Part shown: positions 1 to 16,202 of the stretch, one piece after another | Position numbering within the stretch: position 1 is the stretch's first letter | How the letters are laid out: each line of letters starts with the position of its first letter | Source of the DNA: Plantago major | Lineage: Eukaryota; Streptophyta; Magnoliopsida; Lamiales; Plantaginaceae | Length of the DNA stretch: 64,000 nt | Assembly (NCBI GenBank): GCA_026545765.1 | Contig: CM048843.1 | Coordinates: 15,901,200 to 15,965,199 of the forward strand | Reading direction: 5' to 3' | Made by a program: the position numbers and the translations under genes | The notes under the pieces: model-generated | What the model was told of the DNA's origin: nothing | Databases searched by the model: none | Seen by the model: only the letters and a program-made list of their open reading frames with translations

Positions 1-59
1 TTACAAGTTATTTTTGAAAAACAGTAACTGATCATGATATCTGCTATTTACGATTTCAG

Positions 60-374
60 GCTGAGGTTAATGCTCAGGTAGCGAGGCATGAGGAAGAGAC
101 GGGTGATGTGCTGTCAACTGAACAAGTTGACAACATCTTCTTAGAGGTCAACAAACCGGACAACAAAGGACGAATATATGGACTCGGGAGCCTCGGTTTG
201 AGCTTGGGTAGTCCGGGGTGCTCCTCATCATCATCCCAGCAGTCTAGACGTCCGGTTTTCACACAGGACCAGGTCTCGAAAATGGTGCAGTCGCAGGTCC
301 GGGAACAGGTTGCACGGCTAACTCAAGAGATGGAGCAACAAAGGGACGAGATGGAGCGGCGCGACAAAGAATGA
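60..374 (+). CDS. C-terminal exon of plant transposase-type protein (Ptta/En/Spm-like), partial
   Basis: An acceptor (TTTCAG) ends at 59 and an open frame of 104 codons runs to the stop at 372-374. The exon reads AEVNAQVARHEEE, then a segment with NKPDNKGRIYGLGSLG, then a charged coiled-coil-like tail rich in Gln, Glu and Arg (QVREQVARLTQEMEQQRDEM). A glycine-rich 'GR-x-YGLGS' segment followed by a short coiled coil is typical of the C-terminus of plant transposase proteins carried by CACTA elements. Upstream exons are outside the window. Whether the full gene is intact cannot be judged. Confidence 0.6.
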   Translation, partial: AEVNAQVARHEEETGDVLSTEQVDNIFLEVNKPDNKGRIYGLGSLGLSLGSPGCSSSSSQQSRRPVFTQDQVSKMVQSQVREQVARLTQEMEQQRDEMERRDKE

Positions 375-669
375 AGGGAGGAGAACGAGCGCCTTCGGTT
401 ATAGATGGAGGCTTTCATGTCCAAGTTCGGCCAGCACTCACCCCCGTCTGGTAGCTAGCTATGTATATGTACTATGTACGTTCGGATTTATTATATTTAG
501 ACTTGTTCGGATAATTTAGACTTATTCGGATATCACATTTTTTATTTATCATTTATTGAAACATTTTCTGTATTATTGATTTATTATCGAGCATTATATT
601 GATTAAATATGTGAAATACGAAAAACAGGGATTAATATTAAAAAAACAAAATTTAAAAAAAAATTATTT

Positions 670-1145
670 TGTGACGGAATTTGAGATTCCGTCACTAATT
701 CCAATAATACATTAGGCGACGGATCGCTTCTATCCGTCGCCCCATGTAACGATGGATAGATTCTATCCGTCGCTACATTGGACGACGGATAAATTCTGTC
801 TGTCGCCTCATGTAACGACGGATAGATTCTATCCGTCGTTATATGGGGCGACAAATAGATTCAATCCGTCGTTACATTGGGCGACGGATAGAATTTATCC
901 GTCGTCAATAATTGATTTAAAAAATAAAAAAGTCAAACATGATAATCCGTCGTCCTATCCGTCGCGAATTGGACGACGAATTATCTATCCGTCGCCACAA
1001 CTCCGATTAGGCGGAATTTATCCGTCGCCAGTAGGCGACGGTTATTGTATTTAGCGACGAATTTATCCATTGCTAAACAGTGTATTTTTTGTAGTGTTAT
1101 CCGTCGCCAACCTTAGCGATTCGTCGCTATGGGGCGACGGATTTG
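670..1145. repeat. Palindromic subterminal repeats of the CACTA element
   Basis: About ten diverged copies of a palindrome of roughly 22 bp, consensus CGACGGATAGATTCTATCCG followed by TCG, alternate in both senses. A related palindrome (GTGACGGAATTTGAGATTCC plus GTCAC) opens the array at about 672. CACTA transposases bind short subterminal repeats, so these are the likely binding sites. Any open frame through them, such as one at 752-1054, is a by-product of the repetition. Confidence 0.7.
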
Positions 1146-1169
1146 CTAAATACCATAATTCTTGTAGTG

Positions 1170-2100
1170 ATAATGCACGTGAAATAACTTGTGTTGGTAT
1201 AGTGTAGGCAAGATATTCGCCGATAAATGTCCACGAAGGGTATCTTACGAAAGGTGGCCGATCAATTAGTGATCGAGTCGTTACAACATCGATCTATTGG
1301 GAGACATTTTATTTTTAGAGGGACTAAAATTAAATACTTAACAAACATTATGGAGGAAATTTCTGGCCGGTACCGGAAGAACTTGCACATTTCAGATAGC
1401 GACACTCGTTTTTTCATTGACTTGGGCGGCTTGAATTGTCGAAAATGCCCCTGCTATTGAGGGTGAAGTGCCCACTTAGCCCCTGCTTTTGCAAGTCCAT
1501 TTGTCTTTATCCTACTGACACGCTATGTATGATTGTATCATTTTTCATATTCTCTCTCTCTTAAATGTCTTCTTCCCTAAATCTATATTCCATTACAACA
1601 TCCATTTAACAGATCCATTGAAGAAACAAGCTATATCAATTTTTCATCTTACTTTGAGCTTCATGTGGATATAATTTAACAGAGATATGGAGGAGTTCGA
1701 GTCAAGAAGCTGTGGCAGCCATGGGAGAAAGCTTCGATTTCAAATACAAGAAAGCAGCGGAAGCAGATATACAATAGCCAATCAATGCACAATATAATCT
1801 TCATATTAACGGGAGGCTGTAAAACAAGAGCAAAGAGGAAGAAGTAGCAAGAGGATGGATAAAGCAGAATAGTCAGTCTCAAAGATGAGGAACAAGTAAT
1901 AATGATTAATGTCAATCTTGACATAACTCATGACTTGGTGACCCAAAAAATAATGACACTATATTAACTCATTAAACATAAAAATTAGTATAACTTTTAT
2001 ATCAACCTCTTCAAAATCATCATCAGCATAAGGTCTCTTATATCAAGGAAAAGGAGTTCCTTGGAACATTCCATATCTTCGTGAGAAAACATCACGGTCG
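1170..2100. other. Unassigned intergenic sequence
   Basis: No gene recognised. The first 270 bases have more balanced composition and a short open frame (1227-1460, 77 codons) with no family resemblance I can name. The rest is AT-rich with no coding signal. Confidence 0.4.
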
Positions 2101-2104
2101 GAAA

Positions 2105-2745
2105 TAGCGATAAACTAAACAATATAGTGTAAAAACTAGATAATATAGACAATTATGTTCATGTTTGATAATAAAACTAGACAATATTTCATAAAAACTA
2201 GACAATATCCTCTAAAAACTAGACAAAAACTTCGAATCCATTATCAGTTTAGTGTTTGATAATATATATAGACAATATAATGTAAAAACTAGAGAATTCC
2301 TCTCATAAACTAGACAATATAATGTAAAAACTAGAGAATTCCTCTCATAAACTAGACATATGATGTAAAAACTAGAGAATTCCTCTCATAAACTAGACAA
2401 TATAATGTAAATTTAATATCATGTAAAAACTAGAGAATTCCTTTCATAAACTAACCAATATAGTGTAAAAACTAGACAATTCCTGGACAATTATGTTCAT
2501 GTTTGATAATAAAATTAGACAATATTTCCTAAAAACTATACAATATCCTCTAAAAACTAGACAAAAACTTCAAATCCATTATCAGTTTAATGTAAAAACT
2601 AAATAATTCCTTGAAAATATAATGTAAAAACTAGAGAATTTTTCGCATAAACTAGACAATATAATCAACACACAGTAAAAAAAAATTTCTCTCCATAGAC
2701 CATATTTATAAAAAAACTAGACAATTTATAGTAAAACGTAGACAA
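2105..2745. repeat. AT-rich tandem repeat built on 'AAAAACTAGACAATAT'
   Basis: Dozens of diverged copies of a unit close to AAACTAGACAATATAATGTA follow one another. Longer units of about 40 bp carry CTAGAGAATTCCTCTCATAA. A higher-order duplication is visible: a block of about 100 bp starting at about 2149 (GACAATTATGTTCATGTTTG) recurs at about 2487. No open frame of interest. Confidence 0.7.
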
Positions 2746-3925
2746 TTTATACAAAAAAACTAAACCGGAAACAGTGACTAAATACACACAACTCACATTA
2801 ATCAACAAGCACGAGAAGAAACTTAATCAAACAACAAACTACATCAATAGCACAAACTACAACACTAGCAATAATTTGAGTTCGATACTCATCAATCATC
2901 ATCAACAATTAGCAGCAATTTTGACTTCAAAACGAAGTGTAAAACAACACACCAGCTCGATTGCAATCAGAAAACTAACAATAGAAACAGAGAGAGTACA
3001 TAGAGAGAAGAGAAGAGAAGAAGAACGAACCGATGAAGAGTGAGGAGCAGTTTCTGCTTTCAAGCGGCAGCTCGAGGAGCTTCTGCCAGAAATCAGAGGT
3101 GATTGGAAACGATTTCTCGCCGACGAACTCTCCGATCACTCCACCCGATCTCCGATCTCAGCTCCTCTGTCCGATCTCAGCTACTCGGATCTCCGATCTC
3201 ATCGGTCTCAGCTCCTTCGTTCGATCTTCGATCTAACCACATATCCGTCTCGATCTGTTAGCTATGATAGTCCACACATGCTCCTCTTTGCCACGTGATT
3301 CCTCTTTTGCTCGATCTGATTTGGATCTGGTCTTTACTTCCGCCATGGATGATTTTAGAGAGAGAAAATTGAAGATTATGGTTTGTTGCTTGGAAGAAAC
3401 GAAAAGAAAGGAAATGACTGAAGGAAATTATGAAATAAGGGATTAAAAGGTTTTTATATAGGATCCATACCATGACCCTGATTCGGAATTAAAAAACCCC
3501 ACCCGAGAAGGATCCGCGAAATAGGAAACGGGCATCAACAAATCTAGGCAATTTAAGTTGAATATTGATGGACTTTTTGGACTTTTTTATGAGACTTTGT
3601 ATTTTGGAATAGCAAGTGGCCAAGTGAAAAGTTTAGTCCCAAATGTAGCTGGCACGAATTTTCCCAACATTATGTTTATTTGGTTGGGCTATGCTCAGTT
3701 TGGGAATAGGATCTTCTGATCAAGCCCAACCTAAACTTGAGTTGGTCCATTTGAATCCGGGCGGGTTTAGTCGTGGGATCCGAATCCGAATCGGCTTAGC
3801 AAAGAAAGAAACAATGGCGGATTAAAAATCACCATTACTATAGGCTCAAAACCTTCAATTTTTCAGTATAATAAATAAATACTCCGATAAAAAGATTTTC
3901 TTGTATGTATTCTATTTACCCCCTC
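2746..3925. other. Unassigned region with a purine-rich island and small open frames
   Basis: A purine-rich stretch at about 2985-3030 (AGAGAGAAGAGAAGAGAAGA) is followed by an ATG at 3033 opening a 67-codon frame, and by repeats of GATCTCCGATCTCAGCTCC (3135-3230). It looks like the 5' end of a transcription unit or a captured gene fragment, but no protein family is recognisable and the frame is short. The rest up to the YY1 promoter is plain AT-rich DNA. Confidence 0.3.
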
Positions 3926-3930
3926 GACAG

Positions 3931-3945
3931 ATACCCTAACCCTAA
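3931..3945 (+). promoter_or_regulatory. Telo-box-like motif upstream of YY1
   Basis: ATACCCTAACCCTAA lies about 70 bp before the YY1 start codon, probably in the 5'UTR or core promoter. Telo-boxes (AAACCCTAA-type) are common near the start of plant genes for growth and translation. Motif seen directly; function inferred. Confidence 0.4.
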
Positions 3946-4014
3946 ATTTTATCCATGAAGATTAGCTCCCGTTGATTTGCTGCAAATAGCACCTGGAGTG
4001 TACAGAAAACGGCA

Positions 4015-7341
<3,327 letters not shown>

Positions 7342-8121
7342 ACTTGATTTGCTTTCTGTCTTAGTAGTATGCTTCGTTTTAGTTCCAAGTTTTGGGATGC
7401 ATGTATCCATGATACAAGGGAAAGAATTACCTAGAACAGGTATATCGTCGTTAATTTTATAGACCATGTATGATATAGTAAGGTTAGATATTACATTGTG
7501 TCCCATGATGAAAATTAGTATTCTCGGCAAATTTAGTCTCTTGAACGGTGTGAATGTGAACCATTTTATGCCTTCGTCTTTCCTAAGCTTAGCGTGCATC
7601 ATCTAATGTTCTGCAGGGATTGCTTTTTAACATGTTAAATGATCATGCTTTTACGCGTACTACACCATGCATAGCACATTGCCTTTTTCTGAAGATAACA
7701 TTGCATTGGACGTTCATTTCTATTTTAGTTGACAGGACTTATCTCAGCCTCGAGCACAATTGATTCCTAAAAGGTAGCGTAAAAGTTTACCAGCCAAATT
7801 ACCCTCTAACATCGCAAAAAATAGTACAACAATTTATCCGCCACTGTTCAGATTGGGTTACATGAGCATATGACCATTCATTATGATATCCTATAGCATC
7901 AGCAGAATTGATGTGGATAAATCACTGACAAAGGACAGTCGTTACATGCAGTAGCCAGTTTTAGCATGGAAGATGAACAAAAACAAGTACTACGAGTTGC
8001 TCGCAAATAAATAGTTATCTTTTGAATCTAAGGCTACATAAGATTTTAAATTCTGGATGGAGCTAAGAAATGTTCATCACAAATGAGCTCCGACAAAAAG
8101 GGTCCATCGTCACTGGTGGGT
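7342..8121. other. Convergent 3' flanks of YY1 and RPS12
   Basis: About 780 bp between two stop codons facing each other. It should hold both 3'UTRs and polyadenylation signals. Open frames seen here are antisense to the YY1 3' end or short, with no family resemblance. Confidence 0.5.
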
Positions 8122-10190
<2,069 letters not shown>

Positions 10191-10551
10191 TTTTCTTTCA
10201 CAATAAGAGCTTCAAAGGCTTCTAACCTGTTGCAGATTAAAAGGCAAATGACAATAAGAATCATAATACACAAACCTTCAAAATCCCAAAACATATCTAC
10301 TAGAGAGATCACGAATCAAACACAGCTGGAATAGATCGCTCAGAATACTAACACATGCTAAACAGATCAATTGCACAGGAAAAATGGAAATAAACCATAA
10401 CGATTGCATATCAAAATCCCATGGATCTATGTGCTTTCACGCGATTGACAATCGATTTTTTGCAGAAACTAATCTCATTAAAGCAATCTAAGCATGAGCT
10501 TTAAAAGAGAATGCATCAGACTGTAGTTTCCGATGAAGAAGATGAAATTAC

Positions 10552-10650
10552 CTGGAGTAGAGTCGAGCGGCTAAACGAGCAGAAGGGTGAAGTTGAAAGG
10601 TCGCGTAAGGGATTTATAGTGTGTGAGGTGTAGCGATAAACCCTAGCACC
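10552..10650 (-). promoter_or_regulatory. RPS12 core promoter and leader exon
   Basis: On the minus strand a TATA box (CTATAAATC, complement of 10611-10619) precedes a pyrimidine-rich leader that ends at 10552 with the donor GTAATT. A telo-box AAACCCTAG lies at 10638-10646. TATA plus telo-box is a usual combination for plant ribosomal protein genes. Transcription probably starts near 10580-10590. Confidence 0.65.
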
Positions 10651-10703
10651 ACAGTCTCATTTGCAGAAATACCCTTCACAAATACCCTCAAATCAGATTG
10701 CCT

Positions 10704-10902
10704 CAAGTATCTGAAGAGACGGTGTTAAAAAAAGACGGACAAACATTACAGGTTTTATTAAGTACATTGGTGATATACATTATATAAAAAATTATATAAA
10801 ATGTTCACTCATAAAACATTACTGACATTGTTTAAAACATTACACATATACTTAAGAATACCAATCCGTCTCTCACTGATACACGTCTCTTTCAATACTT
10901 TG
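10704..10902. mobile_element. MITE, copy 1 of a family also seen at 40199-40436
   Basis: About 199 bp with imperfect terminal inverted repeats CAAGTATCTGAAGAGACGGT and, from the right end, CAAAGTATTGAAAGAGACGT. The interior (GGTTTTATTAAG, CACTCATAAAACATTA, TTGTTTAAAACATTAC) is shared with the copy at 40199-40436. No coding capacity. It lies about 50-90 bp upstream of the RPS12 promoter. Confidence 0.65.
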
Positions 10903-11400
10903 TGTTATTAGTCTCTGATGTTTTATTTATTATATCTGGGTCTACAATAAGTAAATATTTAAGTCTAAAAAGTGTTGCAAAAGATCATTTTTTGGATCCA
11001 TGTGTAATTACTTTTGGACCCATATGTAATTATTGAACTGAAATGGAATAGTCTATAACTGAAGCATCTAGCACGGCTACTATATGATATTTACTCATTA
11101 TAGAATACTTTGGATCCGCGATGTAAATTTACTTTTTGTAAAATAACAAATGCAATCGCTTGTTTGACTACAAACTTGAGTCGAATTTTGTACATGTTCT
11201 TTTGAAATGTTACTAATGCTTTATTATATTATTAGAATTGTCCTGATTTACTTTTTATTCTTCTATGAAATTGTTGTTAAAGTACTAAAACACAAAAATA
11301 TTGTTTGCATTTTGCGGGTCAATTGATTATGTAATTCATGTGGAACTTCTGATTTTTAATCTCCATTTTTCGTTTTGGTCATGGTTAATTTATAATTTAT
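10903..11400. other. Intergenic, upstream of the S-protein gene
   Basis: AT-rich sequence with no gene or clear repeat. It should contain the promoter of the gene at 11498. Confidence 0.4.
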
Positions 11401-11407
11401 TGTCATG

Positions 11408-11417
11408 TATATAAAAC
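11408..11417 (+). promoter_or_regulatory. TATA box of the S-protein homologue
   Basis: GTATATAAAA lies about 80-90 bp upstream of the first in-frame ATG at 11498, a normal spacing for a plant TATA box with a leader of about 50-60 nt. Confidence 0.5.
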
Positions 11418-11497
11418 AAGATGGATAGATTCACATAAAGGGAAAATATGCTTCCTCAACTCATAAATACTTGCAACACAAAATATTGAAGGAAGAC

Positions 11498-11917
11498 ATG
11501 CACCAGGGAAGAATGGATAATACATTTGCCACACTAGCCATGGTGATGATTGTGTTCGTCATGACAACGGAAGCGAAGTATGAAGTTCGCATCACAAATA
11601 GTATAGCAGGTGAAAGCATCCAAATTCATTGTTATTCAGGTGATGATGATTTTGGCTATAAAACACTTAATCCTGGCGAATGGTTCCTTTTTAGGTTCAA
11701 CCCAAGCTTTTTTTTAGGCAATACTAAATTTTACTGCAATTTCATCACACGATATGGGTTCGGTACATATGGTGTTTGGACCCAACACATAGCGGAGAGA
11801 TGGTGTCCTTTTAAGTTTTGCTATTGGTATGTACAAAAAAATGGACCGTGCGTTGATCAAGATGAACTAGGCGGTCCACTTGAATGTCAAGATTGGAAGC
11901 AACCACATGCTCTATAA
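11498..11917 (+). CDS. S-protein homologue (plant self-incompatibility S1 family), secreted
   Basis: Intronless 139-aa frame. The first in-frame ATG is 11498 (MHQGRMDNTF); a second at 11513 (MDNTFATLAMVMIVFVMTTE) would start directly at the signal peptide, and I cannot choose between them. A hydrophobic signal sequence with a probable cleavage near TEA-KYEV is followed by the S1-family core: VRITNSIAGESIQIHC, then GYKTLNPGEWFLFRFNPSFF and TKFYCNF. There are six cysteines, including a late pair near NGPC and LEC. Family members are small secreted beta-sandwich proteins; poppy PrsS is the pollen-recognition ligand, but most of the many plant homologues (SPH) have unknown roles. Single-exon structure and length fit the family. 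The only copy in the window. Involvement in self-incompatibility should not be assumed. Confidence 0.85.
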   Translation: MHQGRMDNTFATLAMVMIVFVMTTEAKYEVRITNSIAGESIQIHCYSGDDDFGYKTLNPGEWFLFRFNPSFFLGNTKFYCNFITRYGFGTYGVWTQHIAERWCPFKFCYWYVQKNGPCVDQDELGGPLECQDWKQPHAL

Positions 11918-13920
11918 GCATCTGATATCGATTTATAAGTTTCGTATTACCCATTACGGTGAATTATGATCAAGTTTTAAATAAAAAGTTTTCATGTATA
12001 CGACCACTCTATCATTTTACTCATATTACAATGAATTGTAGTACAGTAAACAAATTTTCTAGTGCTTTATGTTCCTCTCTTATATATGTTGGCAGTGAAG
12101 TGAAAGCTTACTCGATGTTCTATGGTATCTCAAAACAGTGAGTGCATATACGCTATAAAGTTTTATTTTTTTATACTTCAACATGTTCAGATGCGGAGTT
12201 ATGAGAAGTCAGGAATTCAGCACGAACCGGACTAGATATGTTAAAACTTAAAAGTATTTTTAGGTGTCATAAACTATAAAAGGTTATGAGTTTGTATAAT
12301 TCTAAGATCTAATACTGCTTCCGTCCTAGATCAAATGTATTGTATTTCATTTATAAATATCTCATTACAAATGTCATGTTTCCTTGTTTGATAAATTCTT
12401 ATCCATCAATTTTTTCTTTATTTACATAAAAATTCATTAATTATTTATTCAATTATCTGATTAAACATCCAAATCATAACTTTAACATGACAAAGGTAAT
12501 TGTAAATCAAATAAGCCAAAATCAAGTTTTATGAATACATTTCTCCTTTCTCCTTATTCTTCGTGTCCAAAATCAAACAACACATAGAAATGAAATAACA
12601 GCACACATAAAATTCAAACATGGTTTACAAAGAAGTTTTCGATAAATTATGAGGTAAATTTATTTTATCATATACATTAGTTAAGATATATATATATTTA
12701 AGGCTAATTTTTTATGTTTCTCAATTTATTATGTAACTAATTGTATATCCTTATACTTTTTCAAGTACGGATGGCATAATATGAAGTCAAGTCTTACCAA
12801 TAATTTTTTCAATTTTACTTATTGCAAAACTATTATTCTTATAGTTCAACAATTTGTTATTCTTACAAACTTTGGATCCTCATTTTTATAGATTGTTTTT
12901 TTACCAACCTTATACATACTAATTTTCACAATAGTAATCATTCAACAAAATTAATTCATATGGATTCAATAAGCATAGGATTGTCCTCCAATTTAAGTGT
13001 ATGATAATTCTTATATTGATCAAACTACCGTTAGAAAGACCTTAATGTGGCTATTATAATATTAGTAATCTATGGAGTCGAAAAGGTTTTCGCTCCAATT
13101 GTGATGGTGAACCCATTTGACAAGATGAAGTTCCCTATCAATTTTGATATAAGATAGTGTATCATCTATTTTGCTATGACTATAAACAAAAGTCCTGGGC
13201 AATCTCTTGCATAGGTCGGCCTCTACACCCCCACCTGTATTCAAACGTGATGCATTAGGTGTTCTCTCTATAGATTGCGAGCAGAAAGAGATTCAATGTA
13301 TTTATATGCTACGAAGATGTTAAAACACATGAAACGACGTGGTCATTAACCTCGACATTTTATTATACGATATATTCATTTCTTATGTTAACTTTTGTCT
13401 TCATGTGCCCGTCGAATATCGACGGGCCATTAACTAGTAGAAATGAAATAACATCACACATAAAATTCAAAATGGAAACTAAGAACGATCCATCGGACAA
13501 GTCCGTGTTCCGTTGGAAACGGTATCCGCTTTCTTTGTTATCCTCCTCATCATCATTATATTATTAATTTTTAAATACTATACAATTAAGCCAGAGAGTT
13601 GGAGAGTTGTTTGACCGATTAACTATTCCAAAAGGCCTTTTTAGAGTTAGATCTGACAATAATAAACCAAATTGGCCTACAGTTCCAGTGAACAAAATAG
13701 GTTCAGGAATACATTTTATATATGGGGGGAGGGCAAATGTAGTGAATGTCCTCTCGACGTCTCGGATTTTGCACTTGCGAGTTTTGCTTAGATGGTCCAT
13801 TTTCTTTGTTCTCCTCAGTTACTCATAAGTTTTAGTCCAGGAATCAATTACTTTCACTAGAACCATCTCTATCAATTGCAACTCTCAATCTCACACATAA
13901 GTTTCAGATCAGGAATCAAT
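11918..13920. other. Intergenic AT-rich DNA with a dispersed 40-bp repeat
   Basis: No gene recognised. A segment of about 40 bp, AGAAATGAAATAACAGCACA followed by CATAAAATTCAAA, occurs at about 12593 and again at about 13441. A motif GGAATCAATTACT with following sequence is repeated at about 13842 and 13912, beside the mariner-like element. Short frames here have no resemblance to known proteins. Confidence 0.45.
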
Positions 13921-13922
13921 TA

Positions 13923-14862
13923 CTCCCTCTGTTTCACAAAACCATCTCCATTAGTTGCAACTCTTTTCAACTCACTTTTTCTGCCACATCAACATTCTAA
14001 TAACTGCAACTCTCTCTCCAACTCTCTACTTTAACAGTGGAGGCCCAAATTTATTTTTATTTTCACATTTATTTTAAACTTAATTTTTCATTTCATTTTA
14101 TTTTCTCAATTCCTATTAAACTTAATTTATTCTTGAATTTATTTTAAATATTTTTTATTAATTACAATAAAATCACATTAGTTTTTTTAAATACATTACT
14201 TGATAATAAAAATTACATTACTTAAAAAATTATAGTACTTGAAATTGAAAATTACAATAATTAAGGTACTACATGCAAATCCTAACTATCATATCCGAGA
14301 AACTCACATGCTTCCTTATATATAAGTATGTTTTTATTGTTACACATATAATTATCATTTGAAAATATTCAATTTCAAGATTGAAAAGAAAATTATATTA
14401 CTTGAAATAAAATTACAATATTTAAAAAATAAAGGAAATAAAAAACAACAAGAAATACAAATCAAACAAAAAACAAAGAGGAAACATAAAGCAAAAAACA
14501 AAGAGAAAATAAAAAAAACTACACAAATATAGAGAAAAAATATAAAAAAACATGGTTTGGGACTTTTGGGGCAAGTCCCAGCTCCCCAAACTTGCAACTG
14601 CTGTAACAAGATGATCTAAAAGTGTAACAATTGTGTTGAATATAATTTTAAAGAAAAATATATAAAAGTATATGTGGTCCCCAAAAGTATGGTTAACAAT
14701 GAGTATAATATATTAATTGAGTGTAAAAGTACACGTCGGTCAAAAAATGTGTGGTTAAAAATGAATTTTATTATGAAAATAATTTTCATAATAGGAAATG
14801 TAACATTTATAGTGAAACGTTTAAAACGAAAAATTATTACAATTTTAGTGAAACGGATGGAG
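13923..14862. mobile_element. Non-autonomous Tc1/mariner-like element
   Basis: Terminal inverted repeats CTCCCTCTGTTTCAC at 13923 and GTGAAACGGATGGAG ending at 14862 are flanked by TA on both sides, the mariner target duplication. The 940-bp interior is AT-rich with no transposase frame, so it is a deletion derivative or a long Stowaway-type element. Confidence 0.75.
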
Positions 14863-14864
14863 TA

Positions 14865-16202
14865 ATAAAGAATGCAACGCTATTCAGCCCTTCATCTCTT
14901 GAATAAAGAAAGCGTTAAATTGTTTTTAGGAAAAAAAACCCAAATACTTGTAACTGAAGATAATGTTGGACCATCAAATTAGTCACTCTCATAGTCTATT
15001 CTCCATTTCATATAATCCAAGACAGAAACTTAGTAAATGGTGATCACTCATTCTCAGAACTGACCGGACCTAGCTAGCAAGCTAGCTGTGAGAAAACGAT
15101 AAACTGAAATGTCCACATTTGATAATGTCCCATTTTGAAAAAGTAACACACTACTGTGGTATCTCACAACTTTATCACTTCCGGTAGCTCTTAATTGAAA
15201 TAGATTGATTTTACTAGTACAAGAGGACCATCGACAGCTCATACATTCTTCTTGCTATGTATATGTGCGCCAGTATCACTTGTCGACTTGCCCCGAATCT
15301 AAATTATTCACATCTATTCTTTGTTACTGTCCTATCTAACTTCGGGCAAATGGGGAACACGGTTTTGTGGAGGAGGGCACTCTTGATTCCTGGTGTGTTG
15401 AAGGTTTTCAACAATCTTCTTGTTCTTATTGCAATTTAGGTTGAATGATGATGATATGAAATGCAATTGTAGATATGTATCTCCCCCCAATGGGGGGTGC
15501 GCAAGGGCGCTGCTGTGTGTAGGATGCGTGGGGCTTCCAGCCCCCCACCCCCTTGTTTATAAAAAAAAAATTATATACGTATTTTTTAGAAAATTTTAAA
15601 AACAGTATATATGTATTTTTTTAGAAAATTTTGAAAATAGCCCTACACATTTTTTGTTAAATTAACTACAAACAGGATGATTTAGATAAGACTATGTTAT
15701 TTTATTCATAAATTTGTTCATCACCAACAAAAAAATTCAGTTTTTATATTTGCCGAAGAAAAAATAATTTAGCCCTACGTATAACGAGATCCTGGCTTTA
15801 CCCCTGGGGTGCCTGTCTTCTGCCAGGGAGGCGTGTTTAAATGACCGATGAAGATTGTGAAAACCCCAACACACTACAGAAAAATAGACATAATGTTCAT
15901 TATAATCTCCAGGTTAGATAATATTGGAAGTGAGCGAGCTTCGATTAATACCACAAAACCTTTGTACAAAGTTGCTCAGCACACAGTACGTAGTCTTAAG
16001 CTAAACACAACAAACCCTTACAAAAACACCATCACAAAACCTACATTTCTTATATACACACAGGGCCACATACACTACACAACCTCAAACCCGTTCCTCA
16101 GAACTCGGGTCAACACGGACTGACAAGCATAAAGGAAATTCCGGACAACACGGTACTGATGGCTCAAGGAAAACTGAAACCACGACTGCCGACGGTCACA
16201 TC
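14865..16202. other. Intergenic and 3' flank of DRM1
   Basis: No protein-coding gene. A G/C-rich patch at 15485-15560 with homopolymer runs (CCCCCC, GGGGGG) and a short motif GATCCTGGCTTTACCCCTGG at 15788 look like remnants of an unclassified repeat. The last few hundred bases probably include the DRM1 3'UTR. Confidence 0.4.

Larger units (their letters stand above)
1..1169 (+). mobile_element. CACTA (En/Spm) DNA transposon, 3' part
   Basis: The window opens inside this element. Its right end is TTCTTGTAGTG at 1159-1169, which reads CACTACAAGAA on the other strand, the standard terminus of plant CACTA elements. Inside the terminus lie palindromic subterminal repeats (about 670-1145) and the last exon of a transposon-type protein (60-374). 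A second terminus-like motif, TTTTTTGTAGTG, ends at 1096, so the end may be duplicated or nested. The left end lies outside the window, so the target duplication cannot be checked. Confidence 0.75.

Noticed and set aside
752-1054. 100-codon frame full of DRFYPSLH repeats
   Set aside because: Translation of CACTA subterminal repeats, not a protein.
2105-2745. CRISPR-like array
   Set aside because: Units are adjacent, diverged and without unique spacers, and this is plant nuclear DNA.
3033-3236. Small protein gene opening [17 protein letters not shown]
   Set aside because: No stop-to-splice structure or family match, and it runs into a simple GATCTCCGATCT repeat; kept only as an unassigned region.
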